A DNA stretch of 64,000 nt from Arthrobacter sp. SLBN-83. Its GTDB lineage: Bacteria > Actinomycetota > Actinomycetes > Actinomycetales > Micrococcaceae. The notes below the pieces were generated by a model. That model was not told the DNA's origin, did no database searches, and was given only the letters and a program-made list of their open reading frames with translations. The stretch spans positions 3,472,001-3,536,000 of the forward strand of contig NZ_VFMX01000001.1 of NCBI RefSeq assembly GCF_006715285.1, given 5' to 3'. Positions 52,565 to 60,984 of the stretch are shown piece after piece; the stretch's first letter is position 1, and each line of letters opens with the position of its first letter. Position numbers and translations under genes: made by a program.

Positions 52565-54031
52565 ATGACGGCAGCAGCTGAATCCACGGTGGCTTTTGAC
52601 GGCCGCTTCGCGCGTGAACTGTCGGAACTCGCTGTTCCCTGGCAGGCCGAGGAAGCCCCCAGCCCCGGCCTCCTTGTCCTCAATGAGAAGCTGGCGCGTG
52701 ACCTGGGCCTGGACCCGGAGTACCTGCGCAGTCCCGAAGGCGTGCGGCTCCTGGTGGGAAATCACGTTCCTCCTGGCGCCACCCCGGTGGCGCAGGCGTA
52801 CGCCGGCCACCAGTTCGGCGGATACTCGCCGCTGCTCGGTGATGGGCGGGCGCTTCTGCTGGGCGAGGTCACGGACCGCAACGGACGCCTCCTTGACATC
52901 CACCTCAAAGGCTCGGGACGCACGCCTTTCGCCCGGGCGGGGGACGGCCGGGCCGTCGTCGGGCCGATGCTGCGCGAATACCTCGTCAGCGAGGCCATGT
53001 ACGCCCTGCACATTCCCACCACCCGTTCGCTCGCCGTCGTGGGAACGGGCCGCCAGGTCCGGCGCGACGATATGCTGCCGGGCGCCGTCCTGGCCCGGGT
53101 GGCAAGCAGCCATCTTCGCGTGGGCAGCTTCCAGTACGCGCGTGCCACGGAAAACATGGAGCTCCTGAAGCGGTTGGCGGACCACGCCATCAGCAGGCAC
53201 TACCCCCACGCCGCCGGCGCCGACAACCCCTACCTCGAACTGTTCGCCTTGGTCGTCTCCGCCCAGGCGGAACTGGTGGCCCGCTGGATGCTGGTGGGAT
53301 TCGTCCACGGGGTCATGAATACGGACAACATGACCATCTCAGGGGAAACCATCGATTACGGCCCCTGCGCGTTCATGGACGCGTTCAATCCCGCCGCCGT
53401 CTACAGTTCGATCGACGTCAGTGGCCGCTACGCCTACGCCAACCAGCCGGTTCTGGCCGAGTGGAACCTTGCCCGGCTGGCGGAGGCGATGCTGCCGCTT
53501 ATCCACGAAGACCAGGAGCAGGCGGTTGCCCCGGCGGTGGAGGTGCTGGGCCGGTTCCGGGGGCAATACAGCAGGGCATGGACCAGCGGGATGAATGCCA
53601 AACTCGGCCTCGGCAGCGGGGAGAGTGACGGGGAAACCATGTCCGCGCTGGTGGACGGCACCATTGCCATCCTGAAGGACGGACCCGTGGATTACACCCT
53701 CTTCTTCCGTAACCTTGGCAAGGCGGCCCGGGGCGACCTTCGTCCGGTGCGCGGCATGGTCCTTGATTTGGCTGCGTTTGATTCCTGGGCAGAGCGGTGG
53801 CAGGCACTGAAACCGGACGCGGAGCTGATGGACAGCGTCAACCCGGCGTACATCCCCAGGAACCACCTCGTGGAGGAGGCGTTGGCCGCTGCCACGGGCG
53901 GAAACCTGTCCCCCTTGCAGCAACTGCTGGAGGCAGTCAGCGACCCCTTTACCGAACGGCCCGGGCTTGAACGCTACGCGGAAGGCGCCCCTGAAGACTT
54001 CGGCAACTACATGACCTTCTGCGGGACCTGA
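52565..54031 (+). CDS. selO: SelO/YdiU protein adenylyltransferase
   Basis: 488 residues. Characteristic pieces are [103 protein letters not shown] and the C-terminal NYMTFCGT, where the Cys corresponds to the selenocysteine of eukaryotic SelO. SelO is a pseudokinase that transfers AMP to Ser/Thr/Tyr of proteins and links to redox stress. It follows the RNase Z gene by 9 bp and ends in a strong terminator. Confidence 0.92.
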   Translation: MTAAAESTVAFDGRFARELSELAVPWQAEEAPSPGLLVLNEKLARDLGLDPEYLRSPEGVRLLVGNHVPPGATPVAQAYAGHQFGGYSPLLGDGRALLLGEVTDRNGRLLDIHLKGSGRTPFARAGDGRAVVGPMLREYLVSEAMYALHIPTTRSLAVVGTGRQVRRDDMLPGAVLARVASSHLRVGSFQYARATENMELLKRLADHAISRHYPHAAGADNPYLELFALVVSAQAELVARWMLVGFVHGVMNTDNMTISGETIDYGPCAFMDAFNPAAVYSSIDVSGRYAYANQPVLAEWNLARLAEAMLPLIHEDQEQAVAPAVEVLGRFRGQYSRAWTSGMNAKLGLGSGESDGETMSALVDGTIAILKDGPVDYTLFFRNLGKAARGDLRPVRGMVLDLAAFDSWAERWQALKPDAELMDSVNPAYIPRNHLVEEALAAATGGNLSPLQQLLEAVSDPFTERPGLERYAEGAPEDFGNYMTFCGT

Positions 54032-54060
54032 CAGCTGCAGATGCGAAGGGCGGATGCGGA

Positions 54061-54103
54061 AAAGGGCGGCAGCCGGTTTTACCGGCTGCCGCCCTTTCTT
54101 TTT
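54061..54103. terminator. Strong intrinsic terminator after selO
   Basis: A perfect 17-bp stem (AAAGGGCGGCAGCCGGT) with a TTT loop is followed by CTTTTT. It terminates selO and, from the A-rich left side, may also serve the convergent NlpC/P60 gene. Confidence 0.88.
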
Positions 54104-54126
54104 ATGCCTGCGCGGTTGCGCGAAGA

Positions 54127-54969
54127 TTAGGCGACGCGGACCGCGGAGTAGCCGCCGAGCCAGCTGATGGAGTGCACCTGGGTGTCGTAGCCGTTCACGC
54201 CGCCGCTGACAACCTGGCCGTTGCCGGCGTAAACGCCCACGTGGCCGGAGGTGATGATCAGGTCGCCGGGAGCAGGAGCGCTTACCATGGTGCCGTACTG
54301 GAAGAACTGGGTGGGGGCAAGATCGCCGACGGACTTGCCCACCGAGCGCAGCGCCTTCTCAACCATGGCGGTGCAGTCCTGCTTGATGCCCAGCTGGCCG
54401 TAGGCGTTTGCCAGGATGGCAGCGCCGGTGCCCGTGCCGGTGGGAGCTGACACAGGGGTGGCCGAGGCGTAGGACATGTTCATGCCGGTGTTGGCCGGAG
54501 CGGCGGCTGCAGTCTGCACGGGTGCTGCTGCGGGAGCCGGAGCCGGTGCCGCGGTGTAGCCGGCACCGGGGATCTGGATCTGGTCGCCCGGGTAGATGAC
54601 CGAGGACAGGGCCAGGCCGTTGGCGGACAGGACATCGTTCAGGCTGACGCCGTAAGCAGACGCGATGGCACCGAGGGTATCGCCGGAAACCACGGTGTGG
54701 ACGCTTCCTGCTGCCGCTGCCGGAGCCGCAACGGGGGCGGCAGGTGCGGAGTAGGCCTGCACGTTGGTCTTTTCAGTGGTGTCCGGGCCGGTGACACCGG
54801 CGTGGGCCGGCGCGCCGACGCCGAAGGCAATGCCGGACGCTGCAGCAACTGCCAGCGCGGGGCGGCCCAGCGAGCGGGCCTGGGACTTGGCTGTCACGGC
54901 GAGGCCCTCGAGAACAATCGAGCGGGCCGGAGTTGCGCGGTGACGGGCAGTGGTGGAATTTTTTGACAC
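54127..54969 (-). CDS. LysM-NlpC/P60 cell-wall hydrolase
   Basis: 280 residues. A long export signal ends near AFGVGAPAHAG, then a LysM domain (HTVVSGDTLGAIASAYGVSLNDVLSANGL, IYPGDQIQIP), an Ala-Pro linker, and an NlpC/P60 domain with catalytic Cys in QDCTAMVEKAL and His in SGHVGVYAGNG. It should cleave peptidoglycan stem peptides at the cell surface. GTG 54969 is the start. The leader is a c-di-AMP riboswitch, so wall hydrolysis is coupled to c-di-AMP and osmotic state, as in other actinobacterial NlpC/P60 and Rpf genes. Confidence 0.9.
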   Translation of the reverse strand: MSKNSTTARHRATPARSIVLEGLAVTAKSQARSLGRPALAVAAASGIAFGVGAPAHAGVTGPDTTEKTNVQAYSAPAAPVAAPAAAAGSVHTVVSGDTLGAIASAYGVSLNDVLSANGLALSSVIYPGDQIQIPGAGYTAAPAPAPAAAPVQTAAAAPANTGMNMSYASATPVSAPTGTGTGAAILANAYGQLGIKQDCTAMVEKALRSVGKSVGDLAPTQFFQYGTMVSAPAPGDLIITSGHVGVYAGNGQVVSGGVNGYDTQVHSISWLGGYSAVRVA

Positions 54970-54975
54970 GGTTGA

Positions 54976-55125
54976 TCGCCTCTCCCATGCCTGCGGGGTG
55001 AGCTGTCGGGTTCGGGCTGGAGATACCCGGCCGGAAGCAACCCCGTAACGGACGGAGGCGCTATCGACTTAACCCCAAGGCCACAAGTGGCCGCGGAAAC
55101 TTGGTTCCCCCGTCCCTGCCAGCTG
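54976..55125 (-). ncRNA. c-di-AMP riboswitch (ydaO-yuaA class)
   Basis: On the minus strand the leader reads, in order, GGGGGAACCAA, TTGGGGTTAAGTCG, CCAGCCCGAACCCGACAGCT and GCAGGCATGGGAGAGG. These are the conserved blocks of the ydaO-yuaA riboswitch. It ends a few bases before GTG 54969. In this class c-di-AMP binding lowers expression of the wall hydrolase downstream. The outer ends are approximate. Confidence 0.85.
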
Positions 55126-55432
55126 GAGCGGTTGTATCCCATGATCAGCGGCAGGGCTCGGCATACTGATGGGAATGTCCCGACTGAGAGGGACACCTGA
55201 AGACCATAACCCACATGCGGCGGCATTGTCACATTTGGATAACATACGAGGTCCCGCTCTCGAATTCCGCAAACGTTTGGATGTTATCGGCGGCCGGGTT
55301 TGACCTCGTCTAATGCCAGGGCATCAGGACAGGTAACGCTACGGATACGGACGCGCGGTCACAGTGCTGCCCCCTCATCGCAATGGCCGTTTCCATTCCG
55401 ACACTCCGCCGTCGGACCGCTAGGCTGTTTCC

Positions 55433-55792
55433 ATGCCAGATTTCGACCGGTTCCGGGAGCTGCTCGAAGAGGAGCGGGCGCGGCGGCTGGAGCTGCTGCC
55501 GGCGCTGCGGGCTGACATCGCGGCGGCGAATTCGGCCCGGCAGGACTCCAATGTCGATGACGAGCACGATCCCGAAGGGGCCACCATCGCTTTCGAGCTT
55601 TCGCAGGCTTCGGCGCTCCTGAAGCAGAGCTCGGCCGGCCTGGACCAGATTGACGCGGCGCTGGCCCGCCTGGCCGGGGGAACCTATGGCATCTGTGCAG
55701 TGTGTGGACAATCCATTGCGGAAGGCAGGCTGGAAGCGCGGCCATGGACGCCGTTCTGTATTCTGCACGCGTCTTCGGGCCGGGGACGATGA
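55433..55792 (+). CDS. TraR/DksA-like zinc-finger protein
   Basis: 119 residues. An N-terminal coiled coil (FDRFRELLEEERARRLELLPALRADIAAA) leads to the finger region LAGGTYGICAVCGQSIAEGRLEARPWTPFCILHA. The first zinc pair is CAVC; the second is CILH, where the usual fourth Cys is His. This could still bind zinc, or mark a degenerate finger. Members act at the RNA polymerase secondary channel. The ATG of the next gene overlaps the stop by 4 bp, suggesting coupling. Confidence 0.8.
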   Translation: MPDFDRFRELLEEERARRLELLPALRADIAAANSARQDSNVDDEHDPEGATIAFELSQASALLKQSSAGLDQIDAALARLAGGTYGICAVCGQSIAEGRLEARPWTPFCILHASSGRGR

Positions 55793-56319
55793 CTGGCTCG
55801 GCGGACATGGTGTCCGCGGCGGTGGAGTTCGTTGACCGGACCCTCCAGAACGAGGGCGCCTGGTACCGGGCGGACGACGTCGGGAACCGGCTGGGCTGGG
55901 CGATGGACTCTTACGGCTCCTCCATCGGAGCGGTGCGCGGCACGGTGCGCGATGCGCTGCGCAAATTCAAGGACCTGGACCACGACGCCACGGTGATGCT
56001 TGCCTCCGCCCTGTGGGGACAGCCCAGGCCCGGCTCCCGCCCGGTGTTTGAGCGCCGGTTGGCGGCCGTGGTGCTGTTGCAGTCAAGGGTGCGCCTGCTC
56101 CGGCACTCGGACCTGACCCGGCTGGAAGGCTTCCTGCGTTCTGCCCAGGCGGCTGAGCTGGCGAAACCCCTCCTTGCCGACGTCCTGGTGCCGCTGCTGT
56201 CCGGCCTCGGGGAGCGCGAGCGGCAGCGCGCCGGTGTGGTCCTTGCGAGGTGGCGGGACGACCCGGATCCGCAGCTTCAGGCAGCGGCAGCGGCTCTCGA
56301 AAACGATTTGCCCCTTTGA
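55789..56319 (+). CDS. HEAT-like protein resembling AlkD DNA-alkylation repair family
   Basis: 176 residues, all alpha-helical. RPVFERRLAAVVLLQSRVRLLRHSDLTRLEGFLRSAQAAELAKPLLADVLVPLL resembles the HEAT repeats of AlkD-type alkylpurine glycosylases (WERRLA motif). The protein is shorter than typical AlkD (about 230), and I cannot identify the catalytic Asp/Trp pair with certainty. ATG 55789 overlaps the zinc-finger gene stop by 4 bp. A DNA-repair role is a tentative inference. Confidence 0.5.
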   Translation: MTGSADMVSAAVEFVDRTLQNEGAWYRADDVGNRLGWAMDSYGSSIGAVRGTVRDALRKFKDLDHDATVMLASALWGQPRPGSRPVFERRLAAVVLLQSRVRLLRHSDLTRLEGFLRSAQAAELAKPLLADVLVPLLSGLGERERQRAGVVLARWRDDPDPQLQAAAAALENDLPL

Positions 56320-56341
56320 CCTCGAAAACCGGGAGATCCAC

Positions 56342-56785
56342 ATGAACGAGCACTTTGACCTTGACCGTTTTGTTGCCGCGCAAAACAGCGGCGGAACCTA
56401 TGACCAGGCGCTGGGGGAGCTGCAGGTCGGCAGGAAATCCGGGCACTGGATGTGGTTCGTCTTCCCGCAGATCTCCGGCCTGGGGCAGAGCGCAACGTCC
56501 CGCAAGTACGCCATCTCGTCACTCGCCGAGGCACGCGCCTACCTGGACCACGAGGTACTGGGACCACGGCTGCTGGAGTGCGCGCTGGTCCTGGCGAACC
56601 ATGCCGACCAGTCCGCCGAGGACATTTTCGGCGGCATCGATGCCAAAAAGCTCCGGTCGTCCATGACACTGTTTCTCCGGGCGGCACCCGGAGAAACAGT
56701 GTTCAAGACCGTCCTGGCCCAGTTCTTCGACGGCGAGCCGGATCCTGCCACCGACGAAATCCTGGCCGCCCAGGCCGCTGACTGA
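56342..56785 (+). CDS. DUF1810 family protein
   Basis: 147 residues. DLDRFVAAQNSGGTYDQALGELQVGRKSGHWMWFVFPQISGLGQSATSRKYAISSLAEARAYL and LGPRLLECALVL are the DUF1810 signature. A recognisable clan function is lacking, though NAD-related chemistry has been suggested. The coding sequence contains a perfect 16-bp inverted repeat (56666-56702) spelling the LFLRAAPGETVF region. It starts 22 bp after the AlkD-like gene and may be in the same unit. Confidence 0.85.
   Translation: MNEHFDLDRFVAAQNSGGTYDQALGELQVGRKSGHWMWFVFPQISGLGQSATSRKYAISSLAEARAYLDHEVLGPRLLECALVLANHADQSAEDIFGGIDAKKLRSSMTLFLRAAPGETVFKTVLAQFFDGEPDPATDEILAAQAAD
56666..56702. repeat. Perfect 16-bp inverted repeat inside DUF1810 gene
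   Basis: ACACTGTTTCTCCGGG, five bases (CGGCA), then its exact complement. It lies wholly inside the coding sequence. Such a stem would be very stable in mRNA. Confidence 0.85.
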
Positions 56786-56821
56786 CCCCAAGTTGACGGG
56801 TCAGCCAGGCCGGGGGCCCTG

Positions 56822-57715
56822 CTAAGGCGTGGGGCTTCCGCCGTTGACGTTCAGCGTCTCGCCCACCACATAGCTGGACTCGGGTGAGGCCAGGAAGACG
56901 TAGGCGGGTGCCAGCTCCGCGGGCTGTCCTGCCCGGCCCAGGGGGGTGGACTGCCCGAATTCCGGCAGCTGCTCCTTGGGCTGGCCGCTGCTGACCTGCA
57001 ACGGGGTCCAGATCGGGCCCGGGGCCACGGCGTTCACCCTGATGCCCTTGGGGGCCAGTTGCTGCGCCAGCCCCTTGGTGAAGTTGTTGATGCTGGCCTT
57101 GGTGGTGGCATAGTCCACCAGGGTGGGGGACGGGTTGTACGCCTGGATCGAGGTGGTGTTGATGATGGTCGACCCGGCCGGCATGTGCGGGACGGCGGCC
57201 TTGGTCACCCAGAACATGGCGTACACATTGGTCTTCAGGGTGTGGTCGAACTGCTCGTCGGTGATGTCCTGCAGGTCTTCCTGGGCCACCTGCTTCCCGG
57301 CGTTGTTGACCAGGATGTCCACCCCGCCCAGCACAGCAACAGCGGTATCCACCAGTTCCCGGCATGTCGCCGAATCCTTGAGGTCGCCCGGCACCTTGAC
57401 CGCCTTGCGGCCTGCGGCCTCAATGATTCCGGCAATGCGGGAGGCGTCCTCCTCTTCCTGGGGCAGGTAGGAAAGGACGACGTCGGCGCCTTCCCTGGCA
57501 AAGGCAATGGCCGTTGCGGCGCCGATGCCTGAGTCCGCGCCGGTCACGATGGCGCGACGGCCTTCCAGCCGGCCCGTTCCGCGGTACGTTTCTTCGCCCA
57601 GATCGGCCTTGGGTGCCAGTTCGGCATCCAGGCCCGGCTCGGGCTGGTGCTGCTTGGGCGGGGAAATCTTTTCGTAGGCAGTCACGGGATTACGGAAGGT
57701 GTACTGGTCAGTCAT
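56822..57715 (-). CDS. SDR family oxidoreductase (YghA/YdaD-like)
   Basis: 297 residues. The general-stress SDR subfamily is recognised by the N-terminal extension FRNPVTAYEKISPPKQHQPEPG, then AIVTGADSGIGAATAIAFAREGADVVLSY (NAD(P) motif), NNAGKQ, catalytic Ser in INTTSIQAY and the YATTK Tyr-Lys pair. Homologues are induced by general stress and reduce aldehydes or ketones of unknown identity. ATG 57715 follows CAGGAGGACCACC. The leader contains the palindrome TAAGCATGCTTA at 57807-57818. Confidence 0.9.
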   Translation of the reverse strand: MTDQYTFRNPVTAYEKISPPKQHQPEPGLDAELAPKADLGEETYRGTGRLEGRRAIVTGADSGIGAATAIAFAREGADVVLSYLPQEEEDASRIAGIIEAAGRKAVKVPGDLKDSATCRELVDTAVAVLGGVDILVNNAGKQVAQEDLQDITDEQFDHTLKTNVYAMFWVTKAAVPHMPAGSTIINTTSIQAYNPSPTLVDYATTKASINNFTKGLAQQLAPKGIRVNAVAPGPIWTPLQVSSGQPKEQLPEFGQSTPLGRAGQPAELAPAYVFLASPESSYVVGETLNVNGGSPTP

Positions 57716-57806
57716 GGTGGTCCTCCTGTTCGTGCGGACTCGGGCTGGTTCGTCGCCCCGGAAACTGAAGCAGCCTGCATTCAGGGAATCGCAGAACCCA
57801 AAAAGC

Positions 57807-57818
57807 TAAGCATGCTTA
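57807..57818. promoter_or_regulatory. Palindrome TAAGCATGCTTA upstream of SDR gene
   Basis: A 12-bp perfect palindrome about 90 bp upstream of the SDR start. A related AGTATGCTTACTA lies before the acidic-protein gene near 50578. It may be a regulator site for general-stress genes; no regulator is identified. Confidence 0.35.
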
Positions 57819-57879
57819 CGGTTCCCTAGCCTAGGCAATGAAACCCCGCCCTGCCAAGCGGCCCTTCGGCCTGGCAACG

Positions 57880-58386
57880 TCAATCCCGCCGCACTTCCAC
57901 CAGCCTGACCTCCGCCAACCGCCCGTCGTCCACCACGGCTTCCATGAACGTGCAGGAGGGCTGCCGGCGGCGGTCCGTGGGCGAGCCCGGATTCAGCAGC
58001 CGCAGCCCTCTGGGCGAGACGGTGTCCCAGGGGATGTGGCTGTGCCCGAACACCAGGACATCGGCCTCCGGATACAGCGCTTCGCACCGCTGTTCGCGGC
58101 CCTTTGCCTGCCCTGTCTCGTGCACCATCGCAAACCGGACACCGTCCAGCGTGGTGGTGGTTGTCCCGGGAAGCCGCCGGCGCAGCTCCGGGCCGTCGTT
58201 GTTGCCATATACGCCCAGCAGCCGCTTGCTTCGCCGCTCGAACTCGTCCAGCAGCGCGGCCTCCACCCAGTCACCGGCGTGGAACACCACGTCGGCGCTT
58301 TCGATGGCCCGCCACACCAGCCCGGGAAGGTCTTTGGCGCGCTTTGGCACGTGGGTGTCGGCGATGAAGACAAGGTTCAATGGCAT
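57880..58386 (-). CDS. YfcE-type metallophosphoesterase
   Basis: 168 residues. The calcineurin-like metal motifs are clear: FIADTHVPKRAKDLP (D-x-H), HAGDWVE (GD), GVYGNNDG (GNxD), MVHETGQ and VFGHSHIP (GHSH). The size and motif spacing match the YfcE/MJ0936 phosphodiesterase group, which cleaves phosphodiesters with manganese or nickel. The physiological substrate is unknown. ATG 58386 (MPLNLVFIAD) is chosen; a longer frame upstream is low-complexity. Confidence 0.88.
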   Translation of the reverse strand: MPLNLVFIADTHVPKRAKDLPGLVWRAIESADVVFHAGDWVEAALLDEFERRSKRLLGVYGNNDGPELRRRLPGTTTTTLDGVRFAMVHETGQAKGREQRCEALYPEADVLVFGHSHIPWDTVSPRGLRLLNPGSPTDRRRQPSCTFMEAVVDDGRLAEVRLVEVRRD

Positions 58387-58459
58387 ATGCGCATCCTGCC
58401 ATGGTGCCCTGTTCCCGTGCCCGCGGCAGTCGTAATCTGGGGGCTGGGAGGTGATTGCC

Positions 58460-58651
58460 ATGGAGGCAGCCCAAGGCGACCGCATCGTGGTGCACGGAAG
58501 GACAGTGGGGTCCTCGGACCGGCACGGAGTGATTCTGGAAGTCCGCGGCGAGGGCGGAAGCCCGCCCTATGTCGTCCGCTTTGACGACGGGCACGAAACG
58601 GTCATGTATCCCGGCGGCGATTTCGCCGTCGACCGCGCACACAACACCTGA
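58460..58651 (+). CDS. DUF1918 protein
   Basis: 63 residues. GDRIVVHGRTVGSSDRHGVILEVRGEGGSPPYVVRFDDGHETVMYPGGDFAV is the whole DUF1918 domain, a small SH3-like beta barrel common in actinobacteria, of unknown function. ATG 58460 follows GGGAGGTG, so the in-frame GTG at 58451 overlaps the ribosome site and is rejected. It is divergent from the phosphoesterase gene. Confidence 0.85.
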   Translation: MEAAQGDRIVVHGRTVGSSDRHGVILEVRGEGGSPPYVVRFDDGHETVMYPGGDFAVDRAHNT

Positions 58652-58703
58652 CGGGTGGAGCGGCGGGACTGCGGCCGGCCGCACCACCTGTCAGACTGGG
58701 GGA

Positions 58704-59219
58704 ATGGATCACTTTCCGTACTCCAGCACATCCTCCACCCCGCCGCCCCGCTCCGGTCCACGCGACCCGGGCGACGCCTGGGTGGAAGGGGACCGTGGCC
58801 GGTACTGGGGCAGGTTCGGCGCCGCCGGTGTCCTGGCCTACGACCCCGCCAAGGGCGTGCTCCTGCAGCACCGCGCCGTCTGGAGCCACAACGGGGGAAC
58901 ATGGGGGCTGCCCGGCGGGGCGCTGCATGAGGGCGAAGAAGCGGTGGAAGGCGCGCTCCGGGAGGCCTTCGAGGAGGCTGCCGTCCCGTCGGAGAGCGTC
59001 GAGGTGCTGTTCACCTCGGTACTGGACCACGGGTACTGGTCCTACACCACCGTGGTGGTGCGGGTGCTGGAATCCTTCGAGCCCGTCATCAGCGATCCCG
59101 AAAGCATTGCGCTGCTCTGGATCCCGGTGGCCGAGGTGGAGGCCCTGGAGCTGCATCCAGGCTTCGCGGCCGCCTGGCCGGACCTGCTGGCGCGGCTGGA
59201 TCCCGGGGAACTTTGGTAA
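58704..59219 (+). CDS. Nudix hydrolase
   Basis: 171 residues. The Nudix box GGALHEGEEAVEGALREAFEEAAV fits G-x5-E-x7-REUxEExGU. The rest of the fold is visible in YWGRFGAAGVLAYDPAKGVLLQHRAVWSHNGGTWGLPGG and ALLWIPVAEVEALELHPGF. It hydrolyses a nucleoside diphosphate linked to another moiety. The substrate is unknown. ATG 58704 (MDHFPYSS) is used. A 13-bp direct repeat (GGGGAACTTTGGT) straddles the stop, at 59207-59219 and 59222-59234. Confidence 0.87.
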   Translation: MDHFPYSSTSSTPPPRSGPRDPGDAWVEGDRGRYWGRFGAAGVLAYDPAKGVLLQHRAVWSHNGGTWGLPGGALHEGEEAVEGALREAFEEAAVPSESVEVLFTSVLDHGYWSYTTVVVRVLESFEPVISDPESIALLWIPVAEVEALELHPGFAAAWPDLLARLDPGELW

Positions 59220-59272
59220 AAGGGGAACTTTGGTGAGTGAAGAACCCTGGTAAAGCCGGACGGCGTCTTCTG

Positions 59273-59950
59273 TCAGTAGCCTTCGCCGTACTCGGCCGTC
59301 ACCAGGATGGGCAGGTGGTCCGAATTGCCGCGCGGCAGCGTTTCCACGCTGGCGATGTCCAGGCCCAGTGACGTAGCGAAGTCGAAGTGGCCCTTGAACA
59401 CCTTGTACCGGGTGTAGGTCCGCCTGTTGCTGAGGGACAGGGCGTACCCGGAGTTCTTCATGTGCATGTCAAGGTTCTTGGTGAAGAACGGGTAGTTGAA
59501 ATCCCCCACCATCAGGGTCATCAGGCCCCTGCCCATGCTCAGCAGTTCGGCGTGCGCTGCATGGATCTGCTTGCGCCGCAGCGAATTGGAGGCCGTGAGC
59601 GGGGCTGCATGGAAGGAGCCGATCACCAGCTCATGCTGCGTTTCGTTGTCCATCACCCTGGTGCCGATCAGCCGCTCGTGGGCCGGGGCCAGCACCCTGT
59701 CATGCATGGACTTCTTCAACGCGAAGGACTGGGTGTCCAGGGCAGTAAAACGGCTGGTGCGGTAATAAATAGCCAGCCCCAGCCGGTTGCCCTTGGTGGC
59801 GTCGGCCAGATGAAGGGGGCCCAGGGTTTCCGGAAGGTCGCTGGCATCCACTTCCTGGAGGCACAGCGCATCGATGTCATGGTTCCGTGCCAGGGCGAGG
59901 AGTTCGCCGCTGGCAGCGTGCTTGCGGAGGTTGTAGCTGATGACGCGCAT
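59273..59950 (-). CDS. Endonuclease/exonuclease/phosphatase family protein
   Basis: 225 residues. The EEP fold is shown by VISYNLRKHA, CLQEVDA (catalytic Glu), GSFHAAPL, MVGDFNYPFF (DxN) and the terminal SDHLPILV (DH pair). Such enzymes hydrolyse phosphodiester or phosphomonoester bonds of nucleic acids or lipids. No signal peptide; intracellular. ATG 59950 is the start. It is monocistronic, followed by the convergent Nudix gene. The 157 bases to the next gene (60108) contain only its promoter region. Confidence 0.85.
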   Translation of the reverse strand: MRVISYNLRKHAASGELLALARNHDIDALCLQEVDASDLPETLGPLHLADATKGNRLGLAIYYRTSRFTALDTQSFALKKSMHDRVLAPAHERLIGTRVMDNETQHELVIGSFHAAPLTASNSLRRKQIHAAHAELLSMGRGLMTLMVGDFNYPFFTKNLDMHMKNSGYALSLSNRRTYTRYKVFKGHFDFATSLGLDIASVETLPRGNSDHLPILVTAEYGEGY

Positions 59951-60107
59951 GAAACACCTCTTTTGAGGGTTGCTGACAGGACCAGTTCCTTACTCTAGTC
60001 GGATTGCCGCCCCCATCCTTTAACATTTCGCCGGCCGTCCCGGCGCGGCGTTCACGCGAAGGATAGAGTTAGTGGCAATTCACTGAACGTTTCGTAAGGG
60101 GCCAGCC

Positions 60108-60911
60108 TTGATCGCAGACCTGCCCGAACTCGCCGAGGGCAACTTTTACTACCAGGACCTGGGAGAGGGCCGGTTCCGGTCCACCATCCACGCCCAGGGG
60201 GCCTGGAATGTCCATGAACAGCACATGGCACCGGCATCCGGCCTGCTGGCGGACCTCATGGAACGGCACCAGCCGCGCGAAGACATGCGGATGGCGCGGA
60301 TCAGCTACGAGATCCTTGGCCTGATCCCTGGTGGGGAGTTCAGGATTGATACCACCACGCTGCGGCCCGGCAGGACCATCGAACTGGTGCAGGCCGAACT
60401 GGTGGCCGGCGGCCGGACAGCGATCCGCGCCACCGGGTGGCGGATGCTGACCAGCGACACCGGTGAGGTGGCCGCCGTCGAGGACGCCGCCATCCCGGGC
60501 CCTGACGAATGCAAGCCTTATGACGGCTCCGCCGTCTGGCCCGGCGGCTACATCCGGTCCCTCGAGATGCGCGTAGCCGAAGGGCACCGGCCAGGGGCGG
60601 GGAAAGTATGGCTGCGCACCGAACATCCGCTCACCGACCACGCCGACAGCGGGGATTTCGCGCGGCTCATGGGACTGGTGGACACCGCCAACGGCATCGC
60701 CGCCCGGGTTCCGCCCGGCAAGGACAGCTACGCGTTCCCCAACCTGGACCTGCAGATCCACATGTACCGCAGGCCTGAGGGGGAGTGGCTGGGGCTGGAC
60801 AACGCTGTGTCGTTCGGCCGTGACGGGATCGGCCTCACATCCACTGTGCTGCACGATCGGCAGGGCCCGTTTGGCCGCGCGGAACAGATCCTGACGCTTC
60901 GGAGGACGTGA
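60108..60911 (+). CDS. Acyl-CoA thioesterase-like (TesB-type hotdog) protein
   Basis: 267 residues, two hotdog domains. The first has FYYQDLGEGRFRSTIHAQGAWNVHEQHMAPASGLLADLMERH and ARISYEILGLIPGGEFRIDTTTLRPGRTIELVQAELVAGGRTAIRATGWRML; the second ends DLQIHMYRRPEGEWLGLDNAVSFGRDGIGLTSTVLHDRQGPFGRAEQILTL, a typical TesB/thioesterase-superfamily ending. It probably hydrolyses acyl-CoA esters. TTG 60108 has AAGGGG 7 bases upstream. The gene is separate from the PadR unit that follows. Confidence 0.82.
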   Translation: MIADLPELAEGNFYYQDLGEGRFRSTIHAQGAWNVHEQHMAPASGLLADLMERHQPREDMRMARISYEILGLIPGGEFRIDTTTLRPGRTIELVQAELVAGGRTAIRATGWRMLTSDTGEVAAVEDAAIPGPDECKPYDGSAVWPGGYIRSLEMRVAEGHRPGAGKVWLRTEHPLTDHADSGDFARLMGLVDTANGIAARVPPGKDSYAFPNLDLQIHMYRRPEGEWLGLDNAVSFGRDGIGLTSTVLHDRQGPFGRAEQILTLRRT

Positions 60912-60934
60912 CCCGCAGCTATGGTGCCCTCCTG

Positions 60935-60968
60935 TATCGCTGAGTATCGTTGTATATCGTTCGCGATT
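60935..60968 (+). promoter_or_regulatory. Candidate PadR operator: 10-bp-spaced TATCG repeats
   Basis: TATCGC, TATCGT and TATCGT begin at 60935, 60945 and 60955, and a GCGAT follows at 60963-60967. A strict 10-bp period puts all copies on one face of DNA. They end 17 bp before the PadR start codon. An autoregulatory operator or a promoter region is likely. Confidence 0.5.
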
Positions 60969-60984
60969 GACGAAGGAGTTCATC

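Noticed and set aside
51539..53308. A 589-codon minus-strand frame across DinB, RNase Z and selO
   Set aside because: Three well-supported genes lie on the plus strand; the antisense frame spans their borders and has no recognisable fold.
59207..59234. Direct repeat GGGGAACTTTGGT at the Nudix stop as a mobile-element target duplication
   Set aside because: The copies are only 2 bases apart, so simple local slippage is more likely.
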